A DNA stretch of 64,000 bases. It comes from Myrica gale. Taxonomy: Eukaryota; Streptophyta; Magnoliopsida; Fagales; Myricaceae. This document shows positions 31,865 through 44,899 of this stretch, piece after piece. A program made the translations under genes and the position numbers. The first letter of the stretch is position 1. Every line of letters begins with the position of its first letter. The notes under the pieces are model-generated. The model was not told the origin of the DNA and did no database searches. It saw nothing but the letters and a program-made list of their open reading frames with translations. The stretch is taken from contig OZ005609.1 in the NCBI GenBank assembly GCA_963930655.1, positions 10,894,501 to 10,958,500 of the forward strand. Reading direction: 5' to 3'.

Positions 31865-33606
31865 CAGTGACCACAGGAACTAACATCATATGTTTTCTCT
31901 GCTTAATAGAGTTCCCGTCTTTTCTCTGCATCACTATTTGTCGAAGTCGGAATCCTTTTCCTTTGGCAAATGTGCAGGAATGATGGTACTGATTCATTCT
32001 TGGATGTGCAGAATGATAGTACTCGTTCATTCTTCAATTGTAAGGTTAAATCTGTCCCCCAATGTTAGTGAGTTTCCAGCTAGAAGCACGCTTAGGAGCT
32101 GATCATTTGGCTTGTGTTTTGGTGCTGGTATTCCTTCCCGCACGCTACTTTTATGCACAGTCTGATGATAGACTACAACTAACCTTCTTTCCATTTTTTG
32201 AAATTATATAAGTCCAGGTTTAAAGAGAAGAACATAGTAAGAATCTCTTTTTATAAGCTTTGGCGAGTTGCTTGCGTTACGAATGCCGTTTACCTGTTTG
32301 CGGAACTACAAAGAGCTAAACTTCTAATATCTTGGCAAACTTTGTAATGGATTGTTAGCGTTATTTCTTTTACCTTTCTCGTTGTAATCCTTGACGACAG
32401 ATACATAAGCTGCTTATAACAGCGGATGTTTTCTCGATGTTGTTCTCCTATAGATGTAGATTGTTCATTTTCCCGCTATTAATTGTCAATTGTTATCTGA
32501 CGTGATGCTAATGGATTTTATTCTATAATAAGTAACACAATTCAGTCAAATGTTTGGGGAAGATGATCTAAAGATTTTAGGGGAATTGTGTTTACCCCGG
32601 AGCGGGAAAATGTATGTGGATTAACACAATTAAAAGACTAGGAAAAACCACTACGTCGGACGACTGAAAGCTTAGATTTGGTGGCTTATAAAAAAAGAAT
32701 GCTAGATTTGGTGTTTTGTGTGTTAGAAAAGGTTGTGTGAAAAAGACATTTTGCATATTCTAACCAGCTGTCTTTTTGTAATTTGCATTCAAATGATCAA
32801 ACTTGATACTTCATATTTTAAAATTACTTGTAATTTTGCACATGACAATCTTAAAACTTAGGTTTAATTATACAAACAGTCCATGTGGTATAACATTTTG
32901 ACAAAAAGATTATTGTATAAAATTGATCCATGTAGTTAGTGTATAATAACAAAATAGTCTCTTAATGTCAATTTTGTCATCTCTCTTAACACGTGATAAT
33001 GAACTTTGGATTAGTAATATATGACTCGTTGGCTGGAGATTTAATTCAACTCAGCATAGGGCATTGAAGGAGATGATGGAACTAAGACGAAAGGGTCATT
33101 TTGTAACTATACACTAACCACAGGAACCAATTTGTACAAATGTTTACCACAGAGATTTTTTTGTCAAAACGTTATACCACAAGGACTGTTTGTATAATTA
33201 AGCCACCTAAAACTTATAAAATTGTAGTGAGTAATGAATGGGTATTGGTAATTTAAGATATAATCTATCGAGTTACGTAATTTGAATGCAAATTACAAAA
33301 GGCACAAATTATTAGACACTTCAAAATAAAGACAAAATTGTTAAAAACTCTGCTTTTCTGTGGCGATTATAAACCGCCACTATAAACTATCTAAGGCGAG
33401 TGTTTCTGTCTGCCACCTAGATTTCCACAGTTTTAAACCTTAGGTAGCATTATTTTCTCAGTCTCCTTCAGTTTCTCGCCCCACAAACATTTTCTCAAAG
33501 CAATCGCCTTTTATCTTTTCCTTTGGTCCACTTTTTCACGCAGACACATTTGGTGCCAAAAACATTTCCCACCAACCAAACGGTGGGCGGATCTTTCTTC
33601 TGCTCC
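31865..33606. other. SPT2 3' flank and ALP1 upstream region
   Basis: About 31865-32400 is likely the SPT2 3' untranslated region and its flank. A MULE-type MITE sits at 32861-33207. Outside it, 'gtaatttgcattcaaat' (32777) and 'atttgaatgcaaattac' (33280) are inverted to each other, so the MITE may be nested in an older inverted-repeat element. 33360-33600 is the probable ALP1 promoter and leader. Confidence 0.45.
32861..33207. mobile_element. MULE-type MITE, 347 bp
   Basis: The inverted ends share 'ttaattatacaaacagtcc' and '.tgtggtataac.ttttgac'. A perfect 9-bp duplication TAAAACTTA lies at 32852-32860 and 33208-33216. The interior is non-coding. Confidence 0.8.
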
Positions 33607-35385
33607 ATGGCACCTCACAAGAAATCCAAGAAAAGGAAGAGGGAACTGAAAAATTTGAAGAAACGCAAAAGTGAGAGTTCTACACTTCCCGTAGAACCTA
33701 AAGCCATTGAGTCTTACTGGTGGGAAACTTTCTGGCAGAAGAACTCTTCAACCGCAGGTTTCATTTTGCTATCCCTCGCTTTGTTTTGTTCAGTATAATC
33801 ACTGCGTGTCGGGGGAGAATAGACTCATGGGTAAATTTGTCTTTTCTGATTGTGACTGCGGCCAGTGTTAGAGTACAACTGGCTTTCCTATTTTTGATTG
33901 TCTGTCGCGGCAAAATTATTTGATGGAATTTGTTTTTGTAGTTACAAGATTATCACTTGGCAATGCTCCCCTTATCAAAGAGTGAATTCCTGGTAGTGTA
34001 AGCCACTGATATTTGGTTTTTGGGAGGTCAGAGATTCTGAAGATTAAAATAGTGCCATTAAACCTAATGATTGTAAATATAATGATGAATTGGGGTACCT
34101 GAGTAGCCTGTAGAACTTGCAATCTAGGTAGACTTAGTTTTTAGTCTAAAAATAAGCTCTTTGGATTTTAAATTCGTGAGTCAGAATACATTGTGACTGC
34201 TTGTGATGTCATTTTTTTCTGATCTTTGTTTTTTCTTTGTGTTATAGATGCTTTCTTAGCTCTTAGCCGATTGCTTGTATTTTGAGAACTGAAATTTTCA
34301 GAGTCTCTTCAACGTAACCCAAACTTGCAGGTTGTCCAGTGCTCGAGGATGAAGCAGAAGGTTTCAAGCATTTCTTCAGAGTTTCAAAGAAGAGTTTTGC
34401 ATACATATGTTCTCTTGTAAGAGAAGATCTTATATCACGGCCACCATCAGGGCTAATCAACATTGAGGGAAGGCTTCTTAGTGTTGAGAAACAGGTTGCG
34501 ATCGCCTTGAGAAGGTTGGCATCTGGTGAGTCCCAAGTCTCCGTTGGAGCTGCATTTGGGGTTGGCCAGTCCACAGTTTCTCAGGTGACTTGGAGATTTA
34601 TCGAAGCACTGGAAGAACGTGCCAAGCATCATCTCAGGTGGCCTGATTCCAAAAGAATGGAGGAAATAAAGTCCCAATTTGAAGCATCCTTTGGATTGCT
34701 CAATTGTTGTGGAGCCATTGATGCAACACATATCATTATGACTCTTCCAGCTGTACAAACCTCAGATGATTGGTGTGACCCAGAGAACAATTACAGCATG
34801 CTATTGCAGGGAATTGTGGACCATGAAATGAGATTTCTTGATGTCGTTACAGGGTGGCCAGGCGGCATGACAGTTTCCCAGCTATTGAAGTGTACTGGAT
34901 TTTTCAAACTCTCTGAGAGTGGAGAGCGTCTGGATGGAAATGTAAGCGTTTTATCTGGAGGAGAGGAGATTAGAGAATTTATAGTTGGTGGAGTTGGCTA
35001 CCCTCTTCTTCCATGGCTCATTACACCATATGGAAGTAATGGTCTCTCGGTATCCATGTCCACTTTCAATGCCATGCACGAGGCTGCAAGGGTGCTTGCA
35101 GTGAGAGCATTCTCTCAGGTAAAGGGTAGTTGGAGAATTCTTAATAAGGTTATGTGGAGACCTGATAAGCGGAAATTGCCAAGCATTATCTTAGTATGTT
35201 GTTTACTGCACAATATTATAATTGACTGTGGAGATTATTTACTTCAAGATGTTGCTTTGTCTGGTCATCATGACTCGGGATATGGAGAACAGTGCTGTAA
35301 GCAGGTTGATCCTTTGGGGAAGACTCTCAGGGAAAACCTGGCCAAATACCTCCAGCATGGCAAAGATAAACCTCCATCAAAGTAA
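33607..35385 (+). CDS. ALP1: ALP1-like domesticated Harbinger transposase
   Basis: It matches plant ALP1 (ANTAGONIST OF LIKE HETEROCHROMATIN PROTEIN 1), a PIF/Harbinger transposase-derived protein that works in the nucleus with Polycomb group components. Exons 33607-33757 and 34331-35385 give 401 residues. The N-terminus is a basic segment (MAPHKKSKKRKRELKNLKKR). Then come YICSLVREDLISRPPSGLIN, an HTH-like GESQVSVGAAFGVGQSTVSQ and the DDE_Tnp_4 nuclease fold. The first acidic residue survives (GAIDATHI). Where active nucleases have D in 'GWPG..HD' this has GWPGGMTVSQLL, and where they have E in 'R.VERAFG' it has ARVLAVRAFSQ. So two of three catalytic acids appear to be lost, as known for ALP1. 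The C-terminus keeps LPSIILVCCLLHNIIIDCGD. There are no breaks and no terminal repeats around it, which indicates a host gene and not a transposon. Confidence 0.93.
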
Positions 35386-36386
35386 CCTGTTTATATGCTT
35401 TTCGTTCGGCACTAATACTTGTTCCCATGTTGCAGCCTAGATTTAAGTCCAAAATCCAAAATCTGGTTCCATATAAAGCTTCATTTTGCCATGGGCTAAA
35501 ATGTAGATTATTGACTTTTACATCACTATTTGCCTCTTTTTGGGAAATTGTTTGGATCAAAGATATTATGATTCGATGGTAGAGGATCACTTTCAGATGC
35601 CAGGACTTAAATGTCATTTATAATTCCTATGATAAAGTGATGACTGTTCCATTATTACCAACAGCTCAGGAATGAGAAATTGAATGCAAGTGAGAATCCA
35701 CCCCTTTCTCATTAGATGTCCAAAAACAGAAGAGAACTGTGGTCCTACTCTGGTGCTTTATTACGATTTTTTATTTTTATTTTTATTTTTTTCCCCTGCT
35801 GATTTCGGGTTAAGACACCTGCTGCATTGTTCTCTTCATAAATCATAGACATTCTTCTGAAACTTCAGATGAGGCTTCTTCCCTTTAATGAAAGCTGAAT
35901 GAAGCCAATTCGTACATAGAAAAGGATGAGATGGTGACACTCAGAGGAACAGAGCATCATCTGTCTTATCTCTTAGAATAGGCTTTTTTCTGGTCTTGAA
36001 AGTTATATCCCACTTTACCCCGAGAAAATCTTCATTCAAGTCCTGAGACTTCCGAGCTCCAGAAATCATTGCTCTCAAACTATGCAATGAACAGGAGTTG
36101 ATACGGGACAGTAGTAACAACTTGCAGAAAATACTTAGACGCATCAACACCCAAGTTATGCAGCGAAGTTAGAATAATGGGGAGGTGAATCATGCTCCAA
36201 CATAAGAGCAGCATCGGTCAAATTTAGAAGTTCTAAAATTTACAGCAGGATCTCTAAGGAAAAGAAGACCAGATGGTCCAGATCCTCTCTTTAAGACAGT
36301 AAATATGTGGACCTAAAACATCTCTACGAATGAAACGAATGTCTCATTTCTCTGTCCTGATTATATGCCGAATATATGAAATTGCT
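35386..36386. other. Convergent intergenic region ALP1 / NET1
   Basis: It holds the 3' ends of two genes facing each other about 1 kb apart. A T-rich run is at 35765-35795. No additional gene is seen; short open frames on the minus strand (35941-36150) have no family signature. Confidence 0.5.
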
Positions 36387-39300
36387 TCAATCTCCTCTAG
36401 TTGGAGGTCGGACACATGCACAAAAAGGAGCTTTCTTTCGCTTCTGGCTGGTTCTTACACCACCATCGAGATAATCTCGCAGGAGAACTCTAGGTTTTCT
36501 GTCAATGATTCTTGTTCTCCCTCGAATTTCTTTCTCATCGTCAAGATTCAAAAGTAGAAACTGTATTTTCTGCACCTCCAACTGCAACCGCCCAATTTTT
36601 TCAGATCCTCTTCTTGCCTGTTCTGAAATTCTCCTCCTCCTGGCATTTGTACTCTCATCAGAGTCTATAGCAGAAACTCCATCGAAGGACAAGGAACTGT
36701 TCTCAACAGTCTTCATCAATTTGCGATTTACATCAAACAACTTCACGATGGACTCCTCAGCTTCATCTAGCTGCCCCTTGACTGCATCATATTCAATACC
36801 TTTGCCCTTCCGGCTCTTCTCAGTATTCCCTACCTTGCTTTTCAAATCCTCCACGGTAATTTGAAGGTTTGTCAACTTTTGTACATCAGAATCAAGTCTT
36901 TCTAAAATCTTTCTCTTGTTGCCTTCTGGACGGGGTCCGGCTAGTCTCCCAGATATTTCTAATTTATCCACACCCACTTCCTTCTCAACTAAGGATTCCG
37001 AAGAGGTGTATGAATGCTTGTGCTTCTTGACTGGTTCAACCTGATTGAGGGCAGGTTGTGCCATAGCCCCCCTCTGCACCTTGCCAACCATCAGGTCAAT
37101 GCTGCCATCCCGGTTTGCTGCTTCCCATAGCTCAAGCATCTGATCAGCCTCTCCAGTTTCTCTCCTGCTTATCCCATGTGATGAACACTCGGATATCTGA
37201 TCAAGCACGATGTCTTTAGTCAAAACTTCATTCCTTGCTTCGGAGATTTCAAGTGTCTGCATCCCTTGCTTATGATCATTACTGTGCCCACCCCCCTTTC
37301 CCTCTTCAACTTTGTGAGGAGTAACATGCTCACTTGTTTGAACATTCTCCTGATACAAAGGGCTTTGAGGTTTCAACACTTCAATCTCTCTCATTGCATC
37401 CTCTAGCTTGGCATTAGCATTTTGGTGTTCAAGCATAGCAAGCCTCTGCATTTCCACCACCGCCTTCTCAATGGCTTTCACCCTTCTTTGCAAATCCTGC
37501 AAGTTTGAAATTCCATCTGGAGCCATGGAAATTCGATCTTCATCCATTTGTTGATAGCTTTCAGTATGCGGGTGAGTCACTAAATAAGCATCCTGCAGAC
37601 AAGTAGAAAATAAGCAGTGCAGAGTTACGATTTTCCCCCAGTGGATGTTAATAGAAAAATATATATTGATACAATAACTTGTGACAATTATCATCTACAA
37701 ATTTTCAGATCCTAACACCACTGCAGAATCGGCTCACTGATATGGAAAAAAAAAATGATTCCCCTACTACTGAATCTAGCCAAAGGGAGTGGTGTTGCTA
37801 AATCTAGAAAAGGAAGAAACCAGAGAATGACATAGGTAATAAATAGTTTTCAAGGTTCCATTAAGTACTAATTGAATAAGTTAGTCTGCCCTATATACTT
37901 CTATCAAACCATCAATCAACCAAATAAATGAATCCCCGCTAAGAAATGTTTCGGAGTTGAATAGCCTTTTCACTTGCCTCCACATTCTATAAATCAAAAT
38001 TATTCCCCATAACAGTTTTACCCTCTAGCTCGTTCGATTCAATCATTTTATTTTCAAAAATTTTTGTTTCTCTTATATTCTCTCTCTCTCCTCCTTACTT
38101 TCCCTTCTAGCAATTGCACATGAAAGAGATTGCGACTACAGGAGTTTTTTTTTTTGTATCTTTTGGATTCAAACATACAAAGATCGCCATTTAAAAACTT
38201 GTTTTCTTTTCTACTTAATCTGTCTGTGGGTTTCTAAAATATTAAGTGCCTAATTTTTTCAGAAAGGCCCTAAAAGAACATGTGAAATCATAAAATAATA
38301 ATAAAATCTACAAAATATTTGATATATGCACTGAAATTTGTCAACGGCTCCCCACTGAAACTAGGCAATATCATTAGATAAGACCCAAAGCCACAGGGCA
38401 GAGTTGGAAACAAACAGAAGCATTAAACAATAGACGATTGCCAAAACACAAGATAGATTATAGGAGAATACAAAAGAAACAAAACTTTTTTCACTGCATC
38501 AAGAGTTGTCCATATCTAAACCCAAAGGATCCAGAAAAAAGTTCTCAAGATTAAAATATGTTATCTTATAATCAGGGACGGACCTTTGGGGGGCAGGGGC
38601 ATGGTGCCCCCAGCTCCCCCAAAAATAGCATGAAAAAAATATTTCTTAGGCCAAAAACTACTTTTCTTTAAGACCTTTATATATATATATTTTGTATTCG
38701 GCCCCCCGAAATTGAATTTTAATGAAATTGGCCCCTCATAATTCTCAACCCTAACTTCGTCCCTGTCTATAACATACGCAGATGAAGCATTCATTAAAGT
38801 GAACTGAAAACCATAAAGAGGGATCAGTAGCACAAAAAGTGAGCTGTCAAAAAGCTACAAAGTTAAATGTGTACAAAGCAGCAGCTGTCTAAATCCCCAG
38901 AAAACTTGTAGAATTGTATTGGTAAACCACCAACTAAGGCATTAATTCCAACAATAATTTCAGCAACAAATTGGACAAAGATGAAAAACTAAGAGCCACA
39001 CTTGTAAGAACGTTAAGGTACACAGATGGCAGGAGCTAAGACAGAGGATACAAGTCACAGTTTTCGGAAGGGACTGCAGTAGCACGTGCAATATATGAGC
39101 GATGGTCAACCCAATTCGATTGATACAAATAGGATGCAAAAAAGGATAAGGGAACTAATGAAGGGAATAATTTAAGAAACAGTTCCTATCACCCTGGTAT
39201 CATAACAACTAAACAGTTCTGTAGTGCAGGATAGATAGAATATTACCTTTACCTTTTCATTTTGAGCTGTGTGAAGCCCATTATAAAGAAGAGTATGCTT

Positions 39301-42300
39301 CTCCAGAGAAGATACGGAATTCTTAACAGAGATGATAGCAGGGGTATAAGCAGCCAGCTGAGCTTTTAATCCTCCATTTTCACTTTCCAAGGTGCTAGCT
39401 CTTTCTTTTAGCACTTCAATCTCCATCTCGTTGGAATTACTCCTATCTTCAAGTCTACCACATGCTTTAGTTAGCTCCTGAATTCTTCCTTCAAACAGCA
39501 CTTCACAGACACTGGAGATTTGATGTTCAGTAAAAGATTTGGCAGCTTGAGTCTCCCACAGTTCAATCTTAACTCCACTCTTTTGCAGTTCAGAACTCAA
39601 CCATTCCACCCTAGTGTTAGCTTCCCTGAGTTCTTTGTGGATTCTGCACAGGTTGGACTCCAATATCTGATTCATTTCCTTTATGCTTCCAGTCTCCTTA
39701 ATCTGATGATCACTATCGGCAGATAATTTCAGAATTTGAGTCTCTTGATCTTTAAGTATCACCTGCGCCTCATCATACTTATTCCCCAGATCCTCCACTA
39801 ATTTCTGCAACTCCATTTTCTCATTCGTAATACCACTTACCATCTGTTCTGCTTCCAAAAGCTCATATCCCTTTTGAGACAAAAGATCCTTCCCATTTGC
39901 AATTTCACATCTTAATTCATCACTAATAGATTTTTCTGATACCAGCTCATTCTCTGACTTATTCAGTGCCTCCTTGAGGTTTAAATTCTCCATTTTTCCC
40001 TCTTCTAATATCTCATCCATTAATCTTATCTTCTTTTCCAGATCATTATTCACACGATTACATTTATGCAGTTCTTCAGTCAGCTCATTCAGTTCCACAA
40101 GCTTTTCAAAGAGGATATTGCTAAAAATCAGAGAAAGATTGCTCTGAGACATTGTTTCTCCCCACAAGATCCCGTTAGCTTTTTCTAAGCTATGCCTTTC
40201 TTGCCCCAAGTCAAATGCTTCCTTAGTCAAGTAACCTTTCTCTTCAAGCACCTTGAAATTATCTTCCTGTAAGTTTCGGTGGGCTCTTTGCAAGTCCAAC
40301 AATTGTACATGCAAGTTCTCCATTCCAGTTGTCAATATCTCCTCTCTGTGATGACCCTCCGTTACTTTCAACCTCAATTCTTCATTCATCCCCAAAAGCT
40401 TTTGGATCTCAGACTGCAACAGGGAGAACTGCTCAGATTGAAGCTTGAACTCCCAAACAAGGGTGTTCCTTTCCATTGCGAGAGTTTCTGCATCTCCTTT
40501 CAGCTGCCCTACTAATGTAACAAGAACTGACTTCTCAATTAGCAGCTGCTGATTTTCATCACAACTGGTAAAAAAGGAATTTTGCACCTCTTGAAGCTTG
40601 CCCACTATGTGATTTAAAAGTGCATCATCAGACTCATGATCTGCATTAACGTCACATGTCTTCAAGACATGATACAGCCCCATCCTTAGATTGTTGATTT
40701 GCCCAAACAAGGATTTCACTTCCAACTGTTGTGCAAGTTTTTCACATTCTAGATCACATATCAGTTTCTTCGATGATCTGGATGCTTCCAAGAGATTTTG
40801 GCAGTCATTAAGAAGAGAAATGATTTTTCTTTCAAGATTGTGTACAGTCCTCTGCAAAATGAAGATCTCAAGTTGAGCACCAACAGTATTGTCTAGCTCC
40901 TTTTCATATTCTTGCTTCCTGCACTGCCCTTCTTCTTCTAGAAGACAGATCTGTAATTCCATACCAGCCAACCGGGTTTCACTCAACCTTGACAAGGTGG
41001 AATGTTCACGTCGTACAAAATCCAAGGAAGCCTGCAGTTCTTCTACTTTATGAAGAGCAGAATCTCTCTCATTTTCCAGGCCAGACTGCTTGTAGTCTAG
41101 TTCCGTGTATCTTTTCTCCAGATCTTCCAGTCTCTGCTTAGCAACATCCAACTCAGAAACTAAGCTTTCACGTTCAGTGATCAGGCCAGACTTCTCTTCA
41201 TTGAGCAACAGGCATGAATCTTCTAAACTCTTGACTTTCATGCTAAATACTTCTAGTTCAGCATTTGCATCAAAAAGGGAATTCTCAAGTAAGTTGTTTT
41301 TCTCTGAGAGTTTTTCCAACCTCTCGGTTGTGATCTGTAACTGAGAAATCAGGGTAGCCTTCTCAGCAACAAGAGTGGATCTCTCTCCCAAAAGCAATTG
41401 ACAGGATTCTTCCAGTGCTTTTACTTCCCCTCTAACCCCTTCTAACTCAACATTCAAATCTGACAGGGAATTCTCCAAAACAGCATTTTTCTCCAGAAAT
41501 TTCTCCATGATATCCAACTTTTCCAACAGAGCAGCTTTTTCACTTCTCTCTACATCACATGTCTCCTTTAGTTTTGAGTTCTCATCCTGCAATTCCTTCA
41601 CAGATGACCCAAAGCGCTCTGCGTCATAGCCTACTGACTCCACCTGCTCAAGCACAGCCCGGTGTTTCTTGTTCAGCTCATTAAGTTCCTCTTTCAGACC
41701 ATATATTTCTTGCTGCAGAGCATTTCTTTGGTCCACTCGAAGTTCAACCTCCTCCTCAAGTTTCCCTATCATCTCCCTCAAGCTTAAGATGTCATCTTGC
41801 AAATTTTTCGTTGACACAGCTGAAGACAAATTGATGTCATTAAGGCCCTTGTTCTCCTCCTTGACCCTCCGGACTTCATCCTCTAAACCCTGACTAAAGG
41901 TTTCCATGTCCTTTAGAAGTTGGGTCCTATTTTGAAGTTCTGCAGCTAGATATCTCAGTTCTTCCTGGGATTGAGAATGCAAACACTGCAGAGTTTGGAA
42001 AGCAGTTTCAGCCTCCGCACATTGCAAACGCTCTTCCTGTATACAAGTCCAAAGTCTACCCAATTCCTTTTGCTTCTCTGTAAGTTCTTCACTTTGAGAC
42101 CCCATCTTCTCCACAAAAGACTGCAACTCAGACTGCAGAGTCTGATTTGATTTTTCCAACAGAAGACATCTTTCTTCAGCTCCTTCCAATTTTGCAACCC
42201 CGTGATCTATCTCACAAGTTAGCTTTTGTGCCTCTTCCTGTGCGCAAGTGATTTTATTCTCTAGACTAGAGATAATCTTTAAGCATTGCTGGTACTGGAG

Positions 42301-44899
42301 GGCAGCAGCTTCATTGTCTTCAGTTAATCTGGCAAGTGCTAGCCTCAGGGTTTCAACTTCAGTTTCAGCTTTATCAGCTCTTTCATTAATCATTCTCGCA
42401 CTCTCCTCTGCGAGCAGTAATTTCTCCTCCAAGCTCGATATCATCTCTAAACACTGTTTGTATTGAGCCAGCGCAGCTTCTTTTTCTGCTTCTACTTCAA
42501 CAAGGTCTCGCTTTATGGCTTCAGCTTCAGCTTCAGCTTTGCTAGCTCGCTCATTAAGTTCTCCAGTATCCTTTTGAGCATGAGAGACTTTGTCCTCCAA
42601 ATTAGATATTCTATCCAAACACTGCTGGTATTGAAGAAGACCAGCATCCCTTTCCAACTCTAATTTGGCAAGGGTTTCCTTCAAAGTTTGAACTTCAGCT
42701 TCGGCTTTACAAGCCCGCTGACTAAGTACCTTGGAATTCTCCAGTGCACAAGAGACGTCTGATTCCAGAGCAGATAATCTCTCTAGACTCTGTTGATACT
42801 GAAGTAAGCCAGCTTCCTTTTCAGCTTCTAATTTAGCAAGGGTTTTTTTTAAGGTCACAATTTCTGTCTCAGCTTTAGCCACTCGCTCAGACTCAGAAAG
42901 GATTCGTGCCTTGATATGATGGCTTCCGTTGTTTGGCGTACTTTGTTCTTTCTCCTCAACACTTTGAAATTTAAGCCCTTTTCTCGCCTTTCCTTCTGAA
43001 AACTTTGCATGACTCGCTGCTTCTCCAGACCCAAACAATTCATTAAACTGCTGTAAACCCTTTCTGCTTGCTACACTATCAGATTCTTCAGTAAGATCTC
43101 CATTCCTCTTGAAAGCGTGGGAATGAGATGACAGTCCCAAAGCATCCTTTTGCAGTTCATCAGGGTCGAACATTGCACGTATGGGGGTTGACATCTCAGG
43201 CGTTTGAGGATCATTCTCATTAGCATAAGAACCTGCAGGTGAGTCATCAGCAAGTACCGGTGGAACTTGGTTTGGAAATGCTTCTGCCATAGTCCTTTGA
43301 GCCTGGCGTAGCAATCCAGTTGCATGATCATATCTCTCAGCCAATGCACGGTATGCTCGGTAAAACTCTTCGACCATTTTCATAAGTTCTGGTCGTTTCT
43401 TATAATACATCTCAGCCCTCCTTGCAAAGGAATCTGCATCTTCTTCAATAAGCTTGATCATTTGTTTGACTTTTGCATCCATATCTGTTCAAGCAGAGAG
43501 GAAATCCTTTATAAATCGGAGCAAGCGTGAGAGACAGAGAGAGGGAGAGAGAAGACTAATGCTTTTAAAAATGGCTCAATAAAGGTATCAGTAAAATAAG
43601 GATAAGATGAAAATTGATAGATCGTGAGTATATATTTTGGCAAAATCGGGACGATTTTAGATTGCGCATCTCTTGCATGATCACAATGACAGTCATCTTA
43701 TCAGTTCCATCATTATATGAGGCCAGGAACTATCAATTACCATCAGTTTCAAACATTAGGCTAACCAGTTAAATCTTTGGTCATATGGTATGATGTGGAA
43801 GCCATCAACTAGCCAAGCTATAATTGTAAGGACTCAAGGAACAGAGTTGATTGAACTTTCTGTAGTTACAGATGCAAACCTTCAGTTGAGCACCAGCAGA
43901 ACAGTACAGGAAATAAGGAAATTAGTTTTGATACACTGTTAAGTAGCTCATACAGATAAGGAAGCAAACAGGTAGCACAAGTTTTTGAGCACCAAAAATT
44001 TGAATTGGTCAATGGTTTCTAAAGGATTCCTACAAGTAACTTTCCTTCGGGGATATGCTCAATAGCAGCTATTTTCTTTTTGGACAATTGGTCTGTATTC
44101 TGCTAAGGATGTGTTAGTGGGTTATATGGTTGAAAATCATTGTCTATGAACTTCCTGCAGTAAAGATTTGGGGACCAGGGATTCATCAAAATAGTATGAG
44201 GTGTTCATAGCTACAGAGCAAAGAAAACATGGAAAAGTAAGGAAAAGCTCAACCCAGGAGCATCATGTTTTTCGATTATATGTGACAAGCAAACAACTGC
44301 CCTTCTATATAATGCTTCTGAAATCACACTTCAATGGTAAATCGAATAGTGCCATGTGTACCACCCATAATTGAGGAAATGCAACTGAGAAGCAAGAACA
44401 ATCAGATTTTGTCATCACAAATGAGAAGATGGCTTAATAAAGAATGTCCTATGTAAAAATCATCCACAAATATGTTCAAGGCATAGAAGATTTCTAATTT
44501 ATGGTCTTTTGTTCAATCAGACTAATATCACACTATATCCTCACAAGCCTTGGGGTTTTTTTTTCTTCTTTTTTTTTGTGCGTGAGGGGGGGGGGGAGAG
44601 ACGTTAAAAAATGTCTTTATCTCATCAATTATTGACCCTTTTAAGCATTTTCCTTTTCTTTCACTTCTGCAAACTAAATGGAAGGATGTATTAACTATTA
44701 TGAAGATCTAGGAACTCCAAATATAGGAGATCTAGTACTTATTTTCAGCTTCTTTAACCAAAATGCATAGGAAAACTACAATAAATAAAGCAATACCAGT
44801 AAGATTTTCTTGCAGCCATTTCGAATTTTTTGGGCTTATGTGGCTGTCCCACCACCAAGAGTACTTGCGTTTTGAATCAGCATTCAACTGGGTTGCCAT
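36387..44899 (-). CDS. NET1: NETWORKED 1-type actin-binding protein (KIP1-like)
   Basis: This is a plant-specific actin-filament adaptor at the plasma membrane and plasmodesmata. The minus-strand exons 44899-44797, 43484-39247 and 37592-36387 give 1848 residues, near the 1700-1850 usual for NET1. Exon 1 and the start of exon 2 make the NAB actin-binding domain: [35 protein letters not shown], then [20 protein letters not shown] and [20 protein letters not shown]. Exon 2 is one long coiled coil with heptad blocks repeated about every 50-65 residues ([20 protein letters not shown], then [15 protein letters not shown] and variants). The C-terminal tail [19 protein letters not shown] is typical for the subfamily. 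Exon 2 could end at 39253 instead, two codons shorter, without phase change. Which NET1 member it is was not decided. Confidence 0.95.
38573..38765. mobile_element. hAT-like MITE in NET1 intron 2
   Basis: 193 bp with ends CAGGGACGGA and, inverted, CAGGGACGAA, a common plant hAT-type terminus. It has 'ggtgcccccagctcccccaa' near the left end and 'cggccccccgaaattgaatt' near the right. The flanking 8 bp (cttataat / tctataac) agree only in part, so the duplication is unclear. Confidence 0.55.

Noticed and set aside
33607-35385. ALP1 as an active transposon gene
   Set aside because: No terminal inverted repeats or target duplication around it, catalytic positions altered, and close resemblance to the conserved host gene.
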